A DNA stretch of 64,000 nt from the NCBI GenBank assembly GCA_032622095.1, contig CP136062.1:203263959-203327958 (forward strand), written 5' to 3'. Shown piece after piece: positions 1-10,970 of this stretch. This DNA is from Siphonodentalium dalli. Lineage: Eukaryota > Mollusca > Scaphopoda > Gadilida > Siphonodentaliidae. Position 1 is the first letter of the stretch; every line of letters starts with the position of its first letter. Under the pieces are notes generated by a model. That model was not told where the DNA came from, did not search any database, and saw nothing but the letters and a program-made list of their open reading frames with translations. Made by a program: the position numbers and the translations under genes.

Positions 1-410
1 ATCTGTTCTATTTTTAGAAAGTGAAAGTAGATTCTAATTCACTGTATAAAATAAATCGGACCTTATTTCTGTTTATGCCACTTGCATTGTCGATGTCTTT
101 GAAGTCGCCAAAGCCACGTGCTATACGGACTGCCACCACCTGAGTATTACACAGTGACAGTCAGTGTGGCATTGACGACGTTACAATGTAGCAAAAATTA
201 CAGCACTGCTTCTTTGATACACTGTGTGGTGTGTATCTACATGTATTCTAACAACTGCATTGATTGTTAGGCCCTAACTAGGTCAGCAATCTCTGAGTGT
301 TTATTCCTTTTGCTCGCTCAAGTCCTGTCAAACTGATAACAGGTCACGGTCTTTGACTCTTTGTGATGGTCTCATGGATTTGTATAATTCTGAGATAAAT
401 TTTAATTAAA
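1..410. other. Unannotated AT-rich DNA
   Basis: I see no gene, tandem repeat or transposon boundary in this stretch. It is ordinary AT-rich sequence at the left edge of the window. Confidence 0.4.
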
Positions 411-600
411 GTACCGAATCAAAACTGTTTACTGAGAAACTTTACTCGATACGAAGACACACAAGTTGGCAACAGATGAAAAATTTCAGTACCAAAAATT
501 CGGTATTTTTAGTTTTGATTCGGTACGGTAAATCGGTATTACACTGATACCGATACAGCACGGTAAATAATAACGAGTACCGCCCATCTCTACCGCATAA
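411..600. repeat. Possible hAT-type terminal region with CGGTA motifs
   Basis: A 15-bp inverted repeat is seen: GTACCGAATCAAAAC at 411-425 and its complement at 513-527. CGGTA/TACCG motifs then repeat up to a boundary-like GTACCGCCCATCTCTA near 578-593. Dense short motifs next to a GAGATGGGCGG-like end resemble the subterminal part of hAT elements. I found no matching left end, so it is probably a truncated copy. Class is an inference. Confidence 0.35.
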
Positions 601-756
601 TTATATACATGCATAAAGTTTGTAAAAATGTTATTCAGAGATCGGTGCCCTGTTGATTTTGCATGAAAAACCATAAGTTCCCCACCGTGAACCTCTATTT
701 GACCACGCGCTCGTGTTGCCACATTGTCTCGTCTTTTGAATATTATAAAATTTAGG

Positions 757-1149
757 TCAAAGGCCGTTCTGCATCCATAGATTTCTGGGGCAAGTTATTA
801 TATTACAATGTGGCAATTTGATGAAGATGACTTCTCCTACCGGCTTGTCTTTTATATTGATTGACATCATGGCCAATTTTGAGTGTTGGCTTGAAATGTT
901 CAATCCCCACTGCGTACTGCACGCACTTCTTTCAAGTAGATTGCATGATGTTCCGAATTTCTTCCTAACAATGCACAGGTGTGTCTTCCTTTGATAGTGT
1001 GTCAGGCATTTAATTAGGGCGGTGATGCTAGTGTGTTGTTTATCTGTCATGTCTGAGCATTCCAATGCTTCCTCATAAATATTTAATATTATCAACTGGG
1101 AACTACTTATTTCCATATTAAAGGGCTCATTTATTGTGTCACCTGACAT
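757..1149 (-). CDS. Hypothetical protein, 130 aa from the first ATG
   Basis: I do not recognise this protein. The frame is open from an ATG at 1149 (protein begins MSGDTINEPF) down to a TGA at 757, and the open frame continues upstream without another ATG to about 1197. It has mixed composition with no low-complexity run, no obvious signal peptide, membrane segment or zinc-binding cluster. A CTCCTAG just upstream, near 1184, could be a 3' splice site, in which case this is an internal or terminal exon and the true start lies further right. It points away from the + strand gene whose first exon starts at 3001, so the two would be divergent with about 1.8 kb between them. It does not overlap a repeat family found elsewhere in the window, which is mildly in favour of a real exon. 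It could also be a chance frame. Confidence 0.3.
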   Translation of the reverse strand: MSGDTINEPFNMEISSSQLIILNIYEEALECSDMTDKQHTSITALIKCLTHYQRKTHLCIVRKKFGTSCNLLERSACSTQWGLNISSQHSKLAMMSINIKDKPVGEVIFIKLPHCNIITCPRNLWMQNGL

Positions 1150-1197
1150 TTTTCCAACATTTTCAATGCCGTCAGAACGGAGACTAGGAGTTGTCAA

Positions 1198-2580
1198 ATA
1201 ACACAGAATTATTCAAATGTGAACGTACTAGTAAATAAAACAAAATTCAAAGATACAACAAAATAGGCTAACGCAATTCAGCGCTGACATTACGCAACCG
1301 ATTTGACTCCCAAGGCAACATGTTTAACTTCAACATGGTCTGCTGAATTTCAACGCAGACTTAATGTACACTCAATGCGTTATCAATGCGATGACCGCGT
1401 TGTGGTTGACATTACGACCGCGTTTTTGAGGACTGTGTTAAAAGGGACACTTATTTTGAGTATATGACTATATGTGTATACTGGTGTCAGATTTCGCTCA
1501 ACATTCGGATTATATTTCGAGAGGCAGGTATTGTACACAATGACTTCATAATAAGTTACTATCGCTTGACCTTATTGCTGAATGGTAGTGCAGACAAAAC
1601 CATTAGTTACATGTGATTTTGATGATTGAAATGAGGGGCTATTTTTTGCCAAGCTAGTGCTCCGGCAAGGCTTTTACCACGTATTTTTCAAACAGCTACA
1701 AATGTCACATTTTTTCCCCCCCGCCAGGTAACTTGTTTATACTGACTCAGATTCAGAATGGATTAGTCTTCAACAAAATTTATCTGCAATGTTTATATTT
1801 GACAGTTATAAGTGGGGAAAAAATATAATAATGTTTAAGCCTATGGAGGTTGTGAATGGAGGTCCGGCTTCCCGAATATTCAAGAGCGTTTAGCTGTGTT
1901 TGAATAGTAGGGTCCACCAACTAACTGAGAGCGAGACTTGTAACTTGTAATGTAATTGTAAGGCCACAAAGGGTACACAACATTTGAGGTAAATTCAAAC
2001 CGTCTTGAATGCATTCAACATTGGGGTTGTACCTCATATGCTCTACCAGGTTTGCAGTGTTATAGTAATGTCAAATGTGCCATTGGTCACATTTGCTGGC
2101 ATAGACAATGTGAAGTCAGACCAGTGGCAGTCAGCACTGATTTCAGATTACTAAAATTATGGTCAGTACTGTCACAAAATGATAAAATAAATGGGCATGG
2201 ATATCGGAGATCCTATGGATGCATATATCATCGTGAACACAAATGAACGGTTGTCATGAAAACTATAGCATGTATTCCTCATGATATTTGGATAATAGGA
2301 ACGATGATGACATACAACAAAGAATTTCTGCTAAAATATTTTGATGCGAACTGTCCATATTTCTTCGCATACCATCAGACATGCCCACATATTATGCATT
2401 TTATTAGAAATATAATGAACTATATCGTTTAAATTTATAATCCTCCCATTGCCTTGGTTATTGCATTACCTGGTGCGCTGATCAAATATAATCCAGGAGG
2501 TTTAGTTTAGAAAATATTTGTATTTATTTAACTGGACCCATCACAAAAAGGACGTATTCCTTTGACTTTCCGCGGGGAAA
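1198..2580. other. Intergenic DNA between divergent reading frames
   Basis: No gene is seen here. Around 1388-1425 there are two CGCG-containing motifs (GACCGCGTTGTGGT, then GACCGCGTTTTT). The first recurs exactly at 40139-40152 beside the E-box cluster. The remainder is plain AT-rich sequence with a few TTAAAAGGGACACT-like strings near 1438. Confidence 0.35.
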
Positions 2581-3000
2581 ACCGAATTTTCTATTGGCCG
2601 AGAAGATGCCAGCCCGAAGCTGCCTATGTATCAAGCTAGCTGATTGGACAGTAATGCAAACACGTTTTAGGAGAAATTTGATTTTACAAAATTTTATAAT
2701 TATTCTTCTAAATTATTTGGCAGTTCATTATTTTAATACATATTTTTTATGCAATAAATGTTTTTAATTCCAGATAATAATCAACATTATAATCAGCCAT
2801 CAAGGAAATTCAAAATGGCCGCCCCCATGATCTGATAGTTTTGTAAACATCGTCGATGCAAAATGGATTTACACTGTTATTAACAGTGTTAATTCTTCAG
2901 ATATACTAGGAGAAAATAAGCACGAAAGTGTGCGTTTGCAATTATTTTCGAAATGTTCTGAAACTATTTGTACATAATAGTCACGCTCCACAGAATAACA
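2560..3000 (+). promoter_or_regulatory. Putative promoter and 5' UTR of the exon 1 gene
   Basis: Two inverted CCAAT boxes (ATTGG) lie at 2593-2597 and 2643-2647 in a locally less AT-rich block. A YY1-like AAAATGGCCGCC sits at 2812-2823; YY1 sites are often found just downstream of start sites in housekeeping genes. No TATA box is convincing. The block ends where exon 1 begins. Promoter function is inferred from motif content and position only. Confidence 0.4.
2815..2835 (+). other. Short upstream ORF (MAAPMI)
   Basis: An ATG in good context (A at -3, G at +4) opens a six-codon frame ending in TGA and overlaps the YY1-like motif. A second short frame runs from the ATG at 2856 to a TAG at 2907-2909. 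If the transcript starts upstream of 2815, these would reduce initiation at 3001. If it starts near 2900 they are irrelevant. Confidence 0.3.
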
Positions 3001-3177
3001 ATGAATATCTTATGCAATGACGTTCCTTATTTTCGTTTTTCGAAAAGATTGTGGACAAGTCGTTCGGTTCAAATCCATGGGTTTCAATCGAAGAATGTGA
3101 TGAGGGGAGATTTGTTGATTCCAATGGAAGGTCAAGTGAAAAATATATGTCACAGATGTGTTAGACGATTGTCAACG
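3001..3177 (+). CDS. Exon 1 of a split gene; possible mitochondrial protein
   Basis: The frame runs from ATG at 3001 (A at -3) for 59 codons to a strong donor, ACG|GTAAGT, at 3178, leaving phase 0. The open frame extends a little upstream but without an ATG. Later in-frame ATGs at 3100 and 3124 are alternative starts. The peptide begins MNILCNDVPYFRF and ends CHRCVRRLST; it is basic, with few acidic residues, and has no clear membrane segment. The ending joins in frame to exon 2 at 12956, which also begins in phase 0. Together with exons 2 and 3 it would form the N-terminus of a mitochondrially targeted protein. The assignment of this exon to the same transcript rests only on strand, phase and splice strength. 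It could be the first exon of another transcript. Confidence 0.42.
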
Positions 3178-3227
3178 GTAAGTCACATGTATCTGTATCT
3201 GTAGTTGTTACGTCCTAGTGTAGTAGT

Positions 3228-3677
3228 GACCAAGGCTGGCTTTTACAGGACGGGATCGAGTTGATCCATAATTTTTCCAGGAAGTTTTTTTGCCGAACCC
3301 GTGACTTCTTCGCCACGGTAGGGATCTTTAACGTGCGCACATTGTTGCACACGGGACAGCCATTAGCGTCGGCTCCCGATCCGACGGTGTGCCAAGTGTA
3401 GTGTCATTCCTGGTCATGACATTACGAGAGGAGCAGAGGTACGAAGTTAGTCCAGTACGCATTTTTTCAAATTTTGTCTGAGACTCTTTGGCTTCTGGAA
3501 TCTTTCTCAGATCACTGATCGTGCCATCGATGATTGATGTGTGATGCCCGTGGTACTGGGAATGCAGATGGCGACACAAAGTCTGACCGATATTTTGTCG
3601 GATTTGAACCCTCGACCGTGTCGAAGGTGTAGCTCAGAGGTCGGCCCACAAACCAACTGAGCTATCCGCTCCTCCTA
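3228..3677 (-). repeat. tRNA-derived SINE
   Basis: Read on the - strand, the head contains a Pol III A box (TAGCTCAGTTGG, complement at 3652-3663) and a B box (GGTTCAAATCC, complement at 3600-3610) about 40 bp apart. The body continues for about 370 bp and includes ACGTTAAAGATCCC and TTCGGCAAAAAA, a tail typical of molluscan SINEs. The second copy at 4480-4745 is in the opposite orientation. The acceptor stem cannot pair, so it is not a functional tRNA gene. Confidence 0.75.
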
Positions 3678-3778
3678 TCATATTCATAGAGTGATAGACA
3701 ATAATAATAAGACATCATTACATCATAATACAATTTATGTATCAAGCAGATACATACTGATTACTGGGCAGCCTAATG

Positions 3779-4110
3779 CTGAAAGGGTCACTCTCAGTCT
3801 CACCAAAAAAAGTGCTGAAGGCTACACAGGTTTTTCAAAATGTGCTGTCGAAGGCTACACAGGTTTTGAAATGTCGTTCTAAAGGACATTCAGTTTTCGT
3901 ATCTGCCATGATTTCTGTTAGAGATTAATTGTTTACGTTCCAATGAATATTAAAATGTACTGAAAACAAACTGCTAATGGGCGTCAGACTTTCATAAACA
4001 CAATTATAGTAACGATGTTCGTGCCGATCACAAACCCTGTGTACCCTTTAGCACATTTTCAAACCCTGTGTACCCTTCAGCACTTTTTTTGGTGAGAGTG
4101 ACACCTTCAG
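3779..4110. repeat. 332-bp element with imperfect terminal inverted repeats of about 95 bp
   Basis: The left arm starts CTGAAAGGGTCACTCTCA and the right end is its near complement TGAGAGTGACACCTTCAG. Each arm carries GTGCTGAAGG and two TACACAGG-type blocks. Flanks (GCCTAATG and TCCTACGA) do not form a clear target duplication. It lies between the two SINE copies. Superfamily unknown. Confidence 0.65.
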
Positions 4111-4479
4111 TCCTACGAATAGGTGAAGTCGTTAGCCGAGAGTTAGCGTACTGATATCTCGTGCTATACGACCGGGGATCACCACCTTTAACTGGTCAGG
4201 GCATTCTGACAGAACTCTGTTTGTCGGACTGAAAGTCTCATTTGAGATCACTGAATAAAGATCCGAATGCAAAATGCCGACTCCCCCGGGCGCGGACATT
4301 AATGGCTGACGATAAATAACGCTACTGGAGTCACCACATGGTTATAAAGTTACTCGGCCATGGTAGCACCTGGACCAGTGTCTGTAACCAGAATTGGTTC
4401 CTGCACTGAAATATCTACAGATCTATACAGATAGGCCTATAGATAATTAATATAATAATAATAACAACAGTAGTGGGCA
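4111..4479. other. Unassigned DNA between repeats
   Basis: No coding frame or repeat boundary can be supported. It includes a short GC-rich patch (CTCCCCCGGGCGCGG, about 4280-4295) that stands out from the AT-rich surroundings. Confidence 0.3.
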
Positions 4480-4745
4480 TTCAACCATCCATGCTATGAT
4501 CAGTGATCTGAGAAGGGTTCCAGAAGCAAAAGAATCTCAGATATAATTATAAAATTGCGTACTGGGCTAATTTCGTACCAGCTCCTATCGTAATATCATG
4601 GACCAAGGATGACATCAGATCGTGAGCCAATGCTAATGGTTGTCCTGTGTGAAACAATACATGTGCGCACATTAAAGATCCCGGCCTACCGTGGCGAAGA
4701 TTTCAATGATTCGGCAAAAAATCCTGGACAAATTGGGTGGTGGAT
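4480..4745 (+). repeat. SINE body, second copy
   Basis: Shares blocks with the SINE at 3228-3677 in opposite orientation: CAGTGATCTGAGAA, a GCGTACTGG block, GTGCGCACATTAAAGATCCC and TTCGGCAAAAAA. The tRNA-like head is not recognisable, so the copy is 5'-truncated or diverged. Confidence 0.65.
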
Positions 4746-4811
4746 CTACTCTATCCCTTCATAAGAGTCTTCAATATAATGAAGTTGGCAAAGTATCAGA
4801 TAGATAGATAC

Positions 4812-5435
4812 ATGTAGTGTAGTGACCGCGCTGTAAAGAAGTTGAGGGCCAATGACATCAGTTCTCTGCATGAAATGTCTAGATCTCTTGGTCAAACTCG
4901 TTTGACGCTTTGTGCGATAACCAAAGTTACTCTCGTGTCCCGAATAAACATACATATGCATTTATTTTTATTTTTTTCATGAAAATTGTCGCACTGTATG
5001 AGCTTATTACGGTCTATACTTAGGTTAATTTTATTAATTTTAAACTGACAAGATCATAATATGTAACTCGCCAAAACGCGATAAAAACAAAGATTTGAAA
5101 GCGAAATTTTTAGAACAGAATCGGCATTCGCTAAATGTCGCGTTCCATCCGAAAAAACTAACCGAACTCTCTCATTCCATTAATCGTTACATTGGAGGCC
5201 TTTTCCGGTCCTCAAAAGTTGCACCAGAGGTATATGGGTATACATGTATATATATATGGCTGCTCTGAGGGAGGACCTGGGTGAGGTTTACATGTCGTGA
5301 ACCTCAAAAAGAAAGTGGGAGTAGTGTAGCAGCCGCGGTTTAATTATAGATTGAAGGCCGATGACTTCTCTGTATGATAAGTCTACATGGATCTCTTTGT
5401 CACAGTCATTAAGACAATTTGTGTCAAATTGTGTG
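4812..5435. repeat. Degenerate direct-repeat pair of about 115 bp
   Basis: Segments 4812-4925 and 5320-5435 share order and spacing: GTAGTGTAG, a CCGCG core, GAGGGCCAATGAC against GAAGGCCGATGAC, a tract ending in TCTAGATCTC against TCTACATGGATCTC, and a TTGGTCA or TTGTCAC end. The part between them contains a (TA) run near 5245-5258. Origin unknown. Confidence 0.4.
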
Positions 5436-6216
5436 ATCACTGAAGGTAAGTAATGTCAAGCTCTTAGTCCTTGGTCCTTATATATACATGTATCTATTGG
5501 GTTGGCAATTCCGGGTGCTGCTAACTTTCGGTGCGACTCTCTCTCTTGCCATTTGTTAGAACTTTGAACAGTTCTACTCGATGTAATGCTGGCGTTCAAA
5601 GCCTGTTGGGCAGTTGGCAAGGAATCAGTCTTGGCAAAATTATACACAGATGAAAATAAGAAAGCAGCCAGTGGTCATGTTTCTTGTAGATATGAGCAAG
5701 ATCCCCAATCTTTGCCATTCACTAACGAGGTTTCCGGTGAACCCCGAAACGATTCTGGTAGAGATTGGGATATGAGTAGCTGTATTTACATACCCACTCT
5801 ACTGGGTTTATCATTCTGAAATTCCTGGTAAGGGAAAGACCTCAAAATGTACCTGGTAACTGTTCCGGATTGCTCTTGAACCTTCAGAAACTGTGAAAAA
5901 ATTTAGGTTGTACTAAAGACCGATCAGAACTGAGCAGAAAGAAACTATCATATCTAATGTTAACAAATTAATTTAAAATGATAAATACATGGACCTACCA
6001 TAATTACTAGTAGATAATATTTAAAGATGGTCTATCACTTCCTAAATAAAAACGTTCTATATAGTTTCCACGGTCAGGGAAATATCCAGAGATTTTTTGG
6101 GGACACCTCTTTTCCAGATAAGAATATTCCCATATAATTTGAGATGACATTTTTGCAAGTCTATAGGTTTAATTGCAACTGCAGATTGGTACGATAAGAA
6201 AAATTATACCCGAAAA
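5436..6216. other. Unassigned DNA with one dispersed repeat fragment
   Basis: The only structure I see is at 6068-6150 (CCAGAGATTTTTTGGGGACA and following), which resembles 13516-13600. That marks a low-copy dispersed repeat of at least 80 bp. A 77-codon frame at 5586-5819 shows no recognisable domain and is not annotated. Confidence 0.35.
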
Positions 6217-6471
6217 CAAGCCTTGAAATAGTGAGCCTGTCATTTGCAGAATGACGTTCACAGAGGGTGAATTTAGTGATGCTACCCCGCATAGTGGGCT
6301 AGCATCACCAAATTCACCCTCTGGGAACCTCATTCTGCTGAGGTGTAAGCAGAATGAGGTCCCCAGAGGGTGAATTTGGTGATGCTAGCCCGCTATCCCG
6401 GGGTAGCATCACTAAATTCACCCTCTGGGGACCTCATTCTGCAAATGACAGACACACTATTTCAAGGCTTG
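6217..6471. mobile_element. Family B MITE (hAT-like), short form
   Basis: Termini are CAAGCCTTGAAATAG and its complement. It is flanked by CCCGAAAA (6209-6216) and TCCGAAAA (6472-6479), a 7/8 match expected of an 8-bp target duplication. Two foldback modules (GAATGAGGTCCCCAGAGGGT type) lie back to back with almost no spacer, unlike the 400-bp forms elsewhere. Confidence 0.8.
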
Positions 6472-7980
6472 TCCGAAAATTTGAAATAAAATAAATATTA
6501 ATTGAAAGAAGTCTTTCCGGACAGGGGTCTTCGATTCATATTTATTCTTATGTACCCTGGAAACTATATAAAACTTGTTATAGGAAGAGATAGACCATCT
6601 CTAAACTTTATTGCAATTAGAAATGAGAGTTCAGCTCGGTTACAGTATAGAATAACAACATGTAATTATCGCTGTTTAAATGATCAATGTCTACATGTAT
6701 GAATTCTAGGAAATTCTTTGCATTTGACCTGATGATATTTGGAATGTTAATATTGTCATTTATGCCACACGATAGTCCCTATAGAATAACTCACAAGTTA
6801 TGTTAATATTGAGACATTGGGGAGCAATTTCTTCTCTCTCTCTCTCTCACTTTTCTCTCTGCCTCCTGCTATCCCTAACACTATCTTCTTCCTTTTTTAA
6901 AAGTTTTTTCCATCCCTACAGTCCCTAACTCAAATTCTGTAATAATCTCCAATTCTTCGAAAACCATTATTTCCAACCCTTCCCATCCGAACTACATGTA
7001 TACCCCTCCCTCACTTTCATATACCCAGGTATGTGTCATCTGTATACATGTATTATGTTATTTGTTTGGATTTGGAAATAAAAATATGTTTACACTAAGG
7101 GGAGTAATTGAAACTGTCTGTGGTCGGTCTTTAGAGCTTTTTTTGCCTGCATGTATTTGCCTAGCACTGTTTACGAGAATATTAATGCAAGTTTGATTAC
7201 GGGCCAATATATTTCTTAGAAGTTCCTAATACAATTTTAGGAGTAAAGTTTGGAAGAACAGTGAGGCACACAAAAAAACAAAAAAGATCAGCAGAAAGTC
7301 TACTTGTAATGAAAACTGGAGGCGAGACAATTATACCATCATCAATATCTGGAATCGCGAAAATCCACAGAATTATCCGCACGTATTCAATACGTAGATT
7401 AATTGAGCTCATAATTGAGAACGCTTTTTATTATCTATCGCTTTATGCTACAGGATGGACTCACTTTAAGACCCCCTATTATTGGGCTGATGCGTCCGAT
7501 CTAATTATTTCCTGGTACAGAAAAAGTGCAGACGGTGGAGTTATTGTGTCAAACAGAAATGGCATCTTTAAAATAAAAACTTTAGATTTCATTTTTGTAT
7601 TCCAAATTTCAGACAAGAATAAAGTCACGAAACCTAAACTTATTTGAGAACGCTTTAAAGTTCTGAGTCTTTATCAAAACTTGACAAGGCATATTCAACT
7701 GACTATGCAGATTTCTTTTCATCACTGTTTTGATTACATTTTGTATATCGTAGATACACTACCTCGTGGAGAAGATGACTTGCCCTTATTCCTATGCAAA
7801 CATGCTTGGATTACACAGCCGCCAATAATCTATGGTATAACACAATTGAGATTAATTAATCAAATCCCCGGTTTAATTAGCAGTCAACCAAGTATTAAAA
7901 CCAAAATTGAAAACACTGTACTGAAGTTTTTTATGATTTGGTTACTTATTTCGGACTTATATGGTGTCTAGTGACATGTA
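6472..7980. other. Unassigned AT-rich DNA with CT microsatellite
   Basis: A (CT)n tract lies at about 6831-6858. Around 7400-7430 the string ATAATTGAGAACGCT(TT) recurs at 39235-39260, showing a low-copy dispersed repeat. A 128-codon frame at 7261-7647 has no recognisable motif and is probably chance. Confidence 0.35.
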
Positions 7981-8235
7981 AAGTAATGCCCTAAATAATC
8001 AACTCCTCAACCACACCAGTTGGAAATATGGCTTGTTGCCATTCATCGGAAAGCTCTCAATGAGAGCTTTCCGATGAATGCCATATTTCCGACTAAATCC
8101 TGAAAAGTTACCCATAATTCTGCTGTGGTTAAGGAGTTGATTATTTAGGGCAACAAGCCATATTTCCAACTAAATCCTGAAAAATTACCCATAATTCTGC
8201 TGTGGTTGAGGAGCTGATTATTTAGGGCATTATTT
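7981..8235. mobile_element. Family A MITE with an extra arm
   Basis: Starts AAGTAATGCCCTAAATAATC after TA and ends GGGCATTATTTTA. Besides the usual pair of arms it carries a third partial arm, so the sequence CTAAATCCTGAAAA occurs twice. This looks like an internal duplication after insertion. Confidence 0.75.
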
Positions 8236-8301
8236 TACATGTATTCCTGTGTATTCTTCATATTTTATTTACCGGTAGTTTATTTCTGCTTGGTCTTTAG
8301 T

Positions 8302-9163
8302 TAGGCCCCTGCGAATCGGGGATTTTATTTCGATTCGAATCTCGAATCGAATCACGACAATGATTCGCGAATCGAATCTCGAATCGAATCTACACCTTTC
8401 GCGGCCATCGAAATTTAGCATGATTGTACCGGAGAAAAGTTGAACGAACCCCATTAGATTCGTGTAAATCATAAACAACTCGACGTGTGTATTATTTTCA
8501 TTTCTAAGAAATTAGGAATATAATGTACTATTTTAGTCATTTACATTGTTCGGGTTCAATCATCGGCGTTAACCATCGCGCAAAATGGTCATACTTTTCA
8601 TCGAGGACTGTTTCTTGGTTGCAGAATCATGATCACCTACTTGCGAAAGTTCAACTTTTATGAATTTTCCATCTGTGTCGTTCTCTCGAACAGAGCGGAG
8701 TGCTTCCGCTGGACATGCAGCCTAAGGTGTGTTGTTGTACCCGTGGGTTGAACAGTCATAAGCGAGGGGCAGTGCTTACACGCATATTTGTTCTTGCCTT
8801 TTAATAAATTGAACAGGCAACGAAACTCAGCCATTTCGGTTTTGTATTATTTTGTAAACACGCGCCTCAGGAATTCCCAAATTACGTCACTTCAATAGTC
8901 ATTACATTACCTACCTTTGTTCTATTTATAAATGATTGGTCGACGCGGCGATCCATTTGATCTCGATGTCTCGAGCCGCACGATTATTTGTTTATAGGGC
9001 ATAACAATTGGGTTTTATTCATCGGGTTATGACAGTTGATTGCCTATATATGATGTCTGATCATGAATGATTCGAAAATACTCGAATCGGACAGTCGAAT
9101 CGAATCGAATCAGGACGACCGATTCGCGAATCGTATCGAATCTCGAAGCTTCACAGGGGCCTA
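8302..9163. mobile_element. Internally deleted hAT element with perfect 8-bp target duplication
   Basis: Termini read TAGGCCCCTG inward from both sides. They are flanked by identical TCTTTAGT at 8294-8301 and 9164-9171. Subterminal blocks on both sides are dense in GAATCGAATC motifs in opposite orientation, as in hAT elements where the transposase binds short repeated motifs. Between them is a - strand BED zinc-finger fragment (8658-8834). The catalytic domain is absent, so it would depend on a helper transposase. Confidence 0.88.
8658..8834 (-). pseudogene. BED zinc-finger fragment of a hAT transposase
   Basis: A 58-codon frame runs on the - strand from ATG at 8834 to TAA at 8658. It contains C19-x2-C22, then T-T-T-H36-L-R-L-H40 and K-H45, the pattern of a BED finger (two Cys, then His-x4-His). 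BED fingers bind DNA at the N-terminus of hAT transposases and of domesticated derivatives. Downstream the same protein-like reading seems to continue in another frame (to about 8570), so at least one frameshift separates it from the rest, and no catalytic DDE/RW region is present. It lies centrally in a hAT element with an exact 8-bp target duplication, which agrees with the family call. It could be expressed as a small DNA-binding peptide, but nothing in the sequence shows that. Confidence 0.75.
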
Positions 9164-9419
9164 TCTTTAGTATACCGCAAAATTCACCTTACTCATTTAT
9201 TTATACCGGTATGATGTTTTCACCACATCCCTACAGTTGTAGCCCAGTGCCTGGAGCCAACAAGAAGGCACTATTATCAATGGTTCATATTCGATGGTGT
9301 GGTCTTTCTCTGCCACATGGTGTACACTGGGATTCCGATAATATATACCGGTAGGCCTGCATGTATAAAGATCACACAGAGACACTATTAGTCCTGAAAG
9401 ACATTGAGATACTAGTAGT

Positions 9420-9610
9420 GGTGTCATACTGTATACATGTACATGTAGTCATTTAACAATTTTTCTAGCAAGAATTGTGATCCAGAAAGTTCAACCGAAT
9501 ACCAGTATCTCCATATACATGTATATGTACATGTACATGTATGCTTGTATAAAATGATGGATTAGATATCAAATCAAAACCAGTCCCAAGAATAAGCTAC
9601 ATGTACATTG
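9420..9610. repeat. TACATGTA-rich stretch
   Basis: ACATGTA palindromes cluster here, for example ATGTACATGTACATGTATGC near 9524-9543. The motif also occurs at lower density throughout the window. Confidence 0.6.
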
Positions 9611-9789
9611 AGAAATTTAGCCACAAATTCCAATGTCTGTAAAATGTCTGATTTATGGGTACGTCAGAACTGTACATTCTTGTCCTCATACAATTCAGAG
9701 TCTTGTCACAATATAGTATTTTTTACATGTACATATACTGGTATTTACTTGAGCCAGTCTATGCTGTATGCAAGTTCTTGGATTATTTT

Positions 9790-10970
9790 TATACCCCCAT
9801 ATAAAATGGGTGTATACTGGATTGACTGCGTCTGTCCGTTCGTCCGTCCATCACACTTTCTCTGTCCGTGTGTCCGTCCGTCCGTGTTTACTAATGACTA
9901 CTTATGTGGCTAAGATTGTGTAAAATGGATATTTATGTGCATAACTTCCATTGCGTGGCTAGCCACGTAACAGCTTTCAGATGGACGTTCAAAAATGATC
10001 TATTTGGCCTAATCAGCTTATTTAATTTTGTAGTCACTCAAAATTTGGAAACAAAAAGTTCATAGATTTAGACATCCATGACCTGTCAATAGGAGATGTC
10101 GGACACTGACGGACATTTATGTGGCTAGCCACCCAATCACGGACCTGTCAGTTTCTCCTATTCCACTGTCCCAGTTGCTGTGTGCAAGTTTTTGAGTTTT
10201 AATCAGCTTCTTCTGCTATAATTCCAACATGTTATGAATCCATAATCTGGAGTTTTATCACTATCTACTACTTGATAGCCACATAAAATTTTATGGCTAC
10301 TTGAGAAGCCACATAAAAACTAAAGCCACATTACCATTTCTAGCCACATACACGTACATGTAGGTCGGAGCCACATACATTGTATCTACCCATTTGTTCG
10401 TCCGTCCGTCCGTCCGACCTCATAACTCGAACAACTATGAACCGATTTCAATAATTTTTTGTATGCAATCTCCTTAGGACCGCCTCTCCGCATGATGCTA
10501 ATTGCGGTGCGGTCCGACTTTATTTTTTTAAGTTACACCTTACTTTTCGACTTATTTTGACTTAGAAAATTCTGTCCGACTTAATAACTTTAACAAATAT
10601 GAACCGATTTCAATAATTTTTGGTATACATGCTTCTCACAACACTCTCTCTACATGATGCGGCTCATGGTTGGCTCGGACTGTTTTTCCTAACATTACAC
10701 TTCATTTTCGACTTATTTTGACTTAGAAAATTTTGGGATTTTTGTTGTTGTGGATGCTATCAAGTTAGGATATTTTCCGGAAGTTTCTTCGAATATGGGT
10801 TCGGAACAATGATTTTTACCACAGTTTTGGGTCCGTCCGTCTTTTTTTCTGTTCAAGCTTCTTGCGACACCATATCGATATTATTAATCCAAATTTTTCT
10901 TTAAAGTTAAAAATCTTTTTTGTTGGGTTTACGGATAATGCGGGTTGAATTTGCACTCGAGTGCACACCT
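9790..10970 (+). repeat. Family F repeat, copy 1
   Basis: It begins with a foldback (TATACCCCCAT ... ATGGGTGTATA), then GTCCGTCCG-rich DNA. Two degenerate units carry ATGAACCGATTTCAATAATT. It ends near GCACTCGAGTGCACACCTC. The copy at 50546-51740 shares both ends and the units but has a different middle. Here the middle repeats GTGGCTAGCCAC-type and GCCACATAAA strings. No terminal inverted repeat across the whole element is evident. A non-autonomous element of uncertain class. Confidence 0.65.

Noticed and set aside
757..1197. Start of the - strand frame at 1197
   Set aside because: The codon there is TTG. The first ATG is at 1149, which is used for the annotation.
3597..3677. tRNA gene on the - strand
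   Set aside because: A and B boxes are good, but the acceptor stem does not pair and the sequence continues into a SINE body shared with 4480-4745.
7261..7647. 128-codon + strand frame
   Set aside because: No ATG near its start in good context, no recognisable domain, high Ile/Lys/Asn content as expected for chance frames in AT-rich DNA.
9790..10970. Assigning family F to a named bivalve element
   Set aside because: The GTCCGTCCG head is familiar from mollusc genomes, but I cannot confirm a family name from sequence alone.
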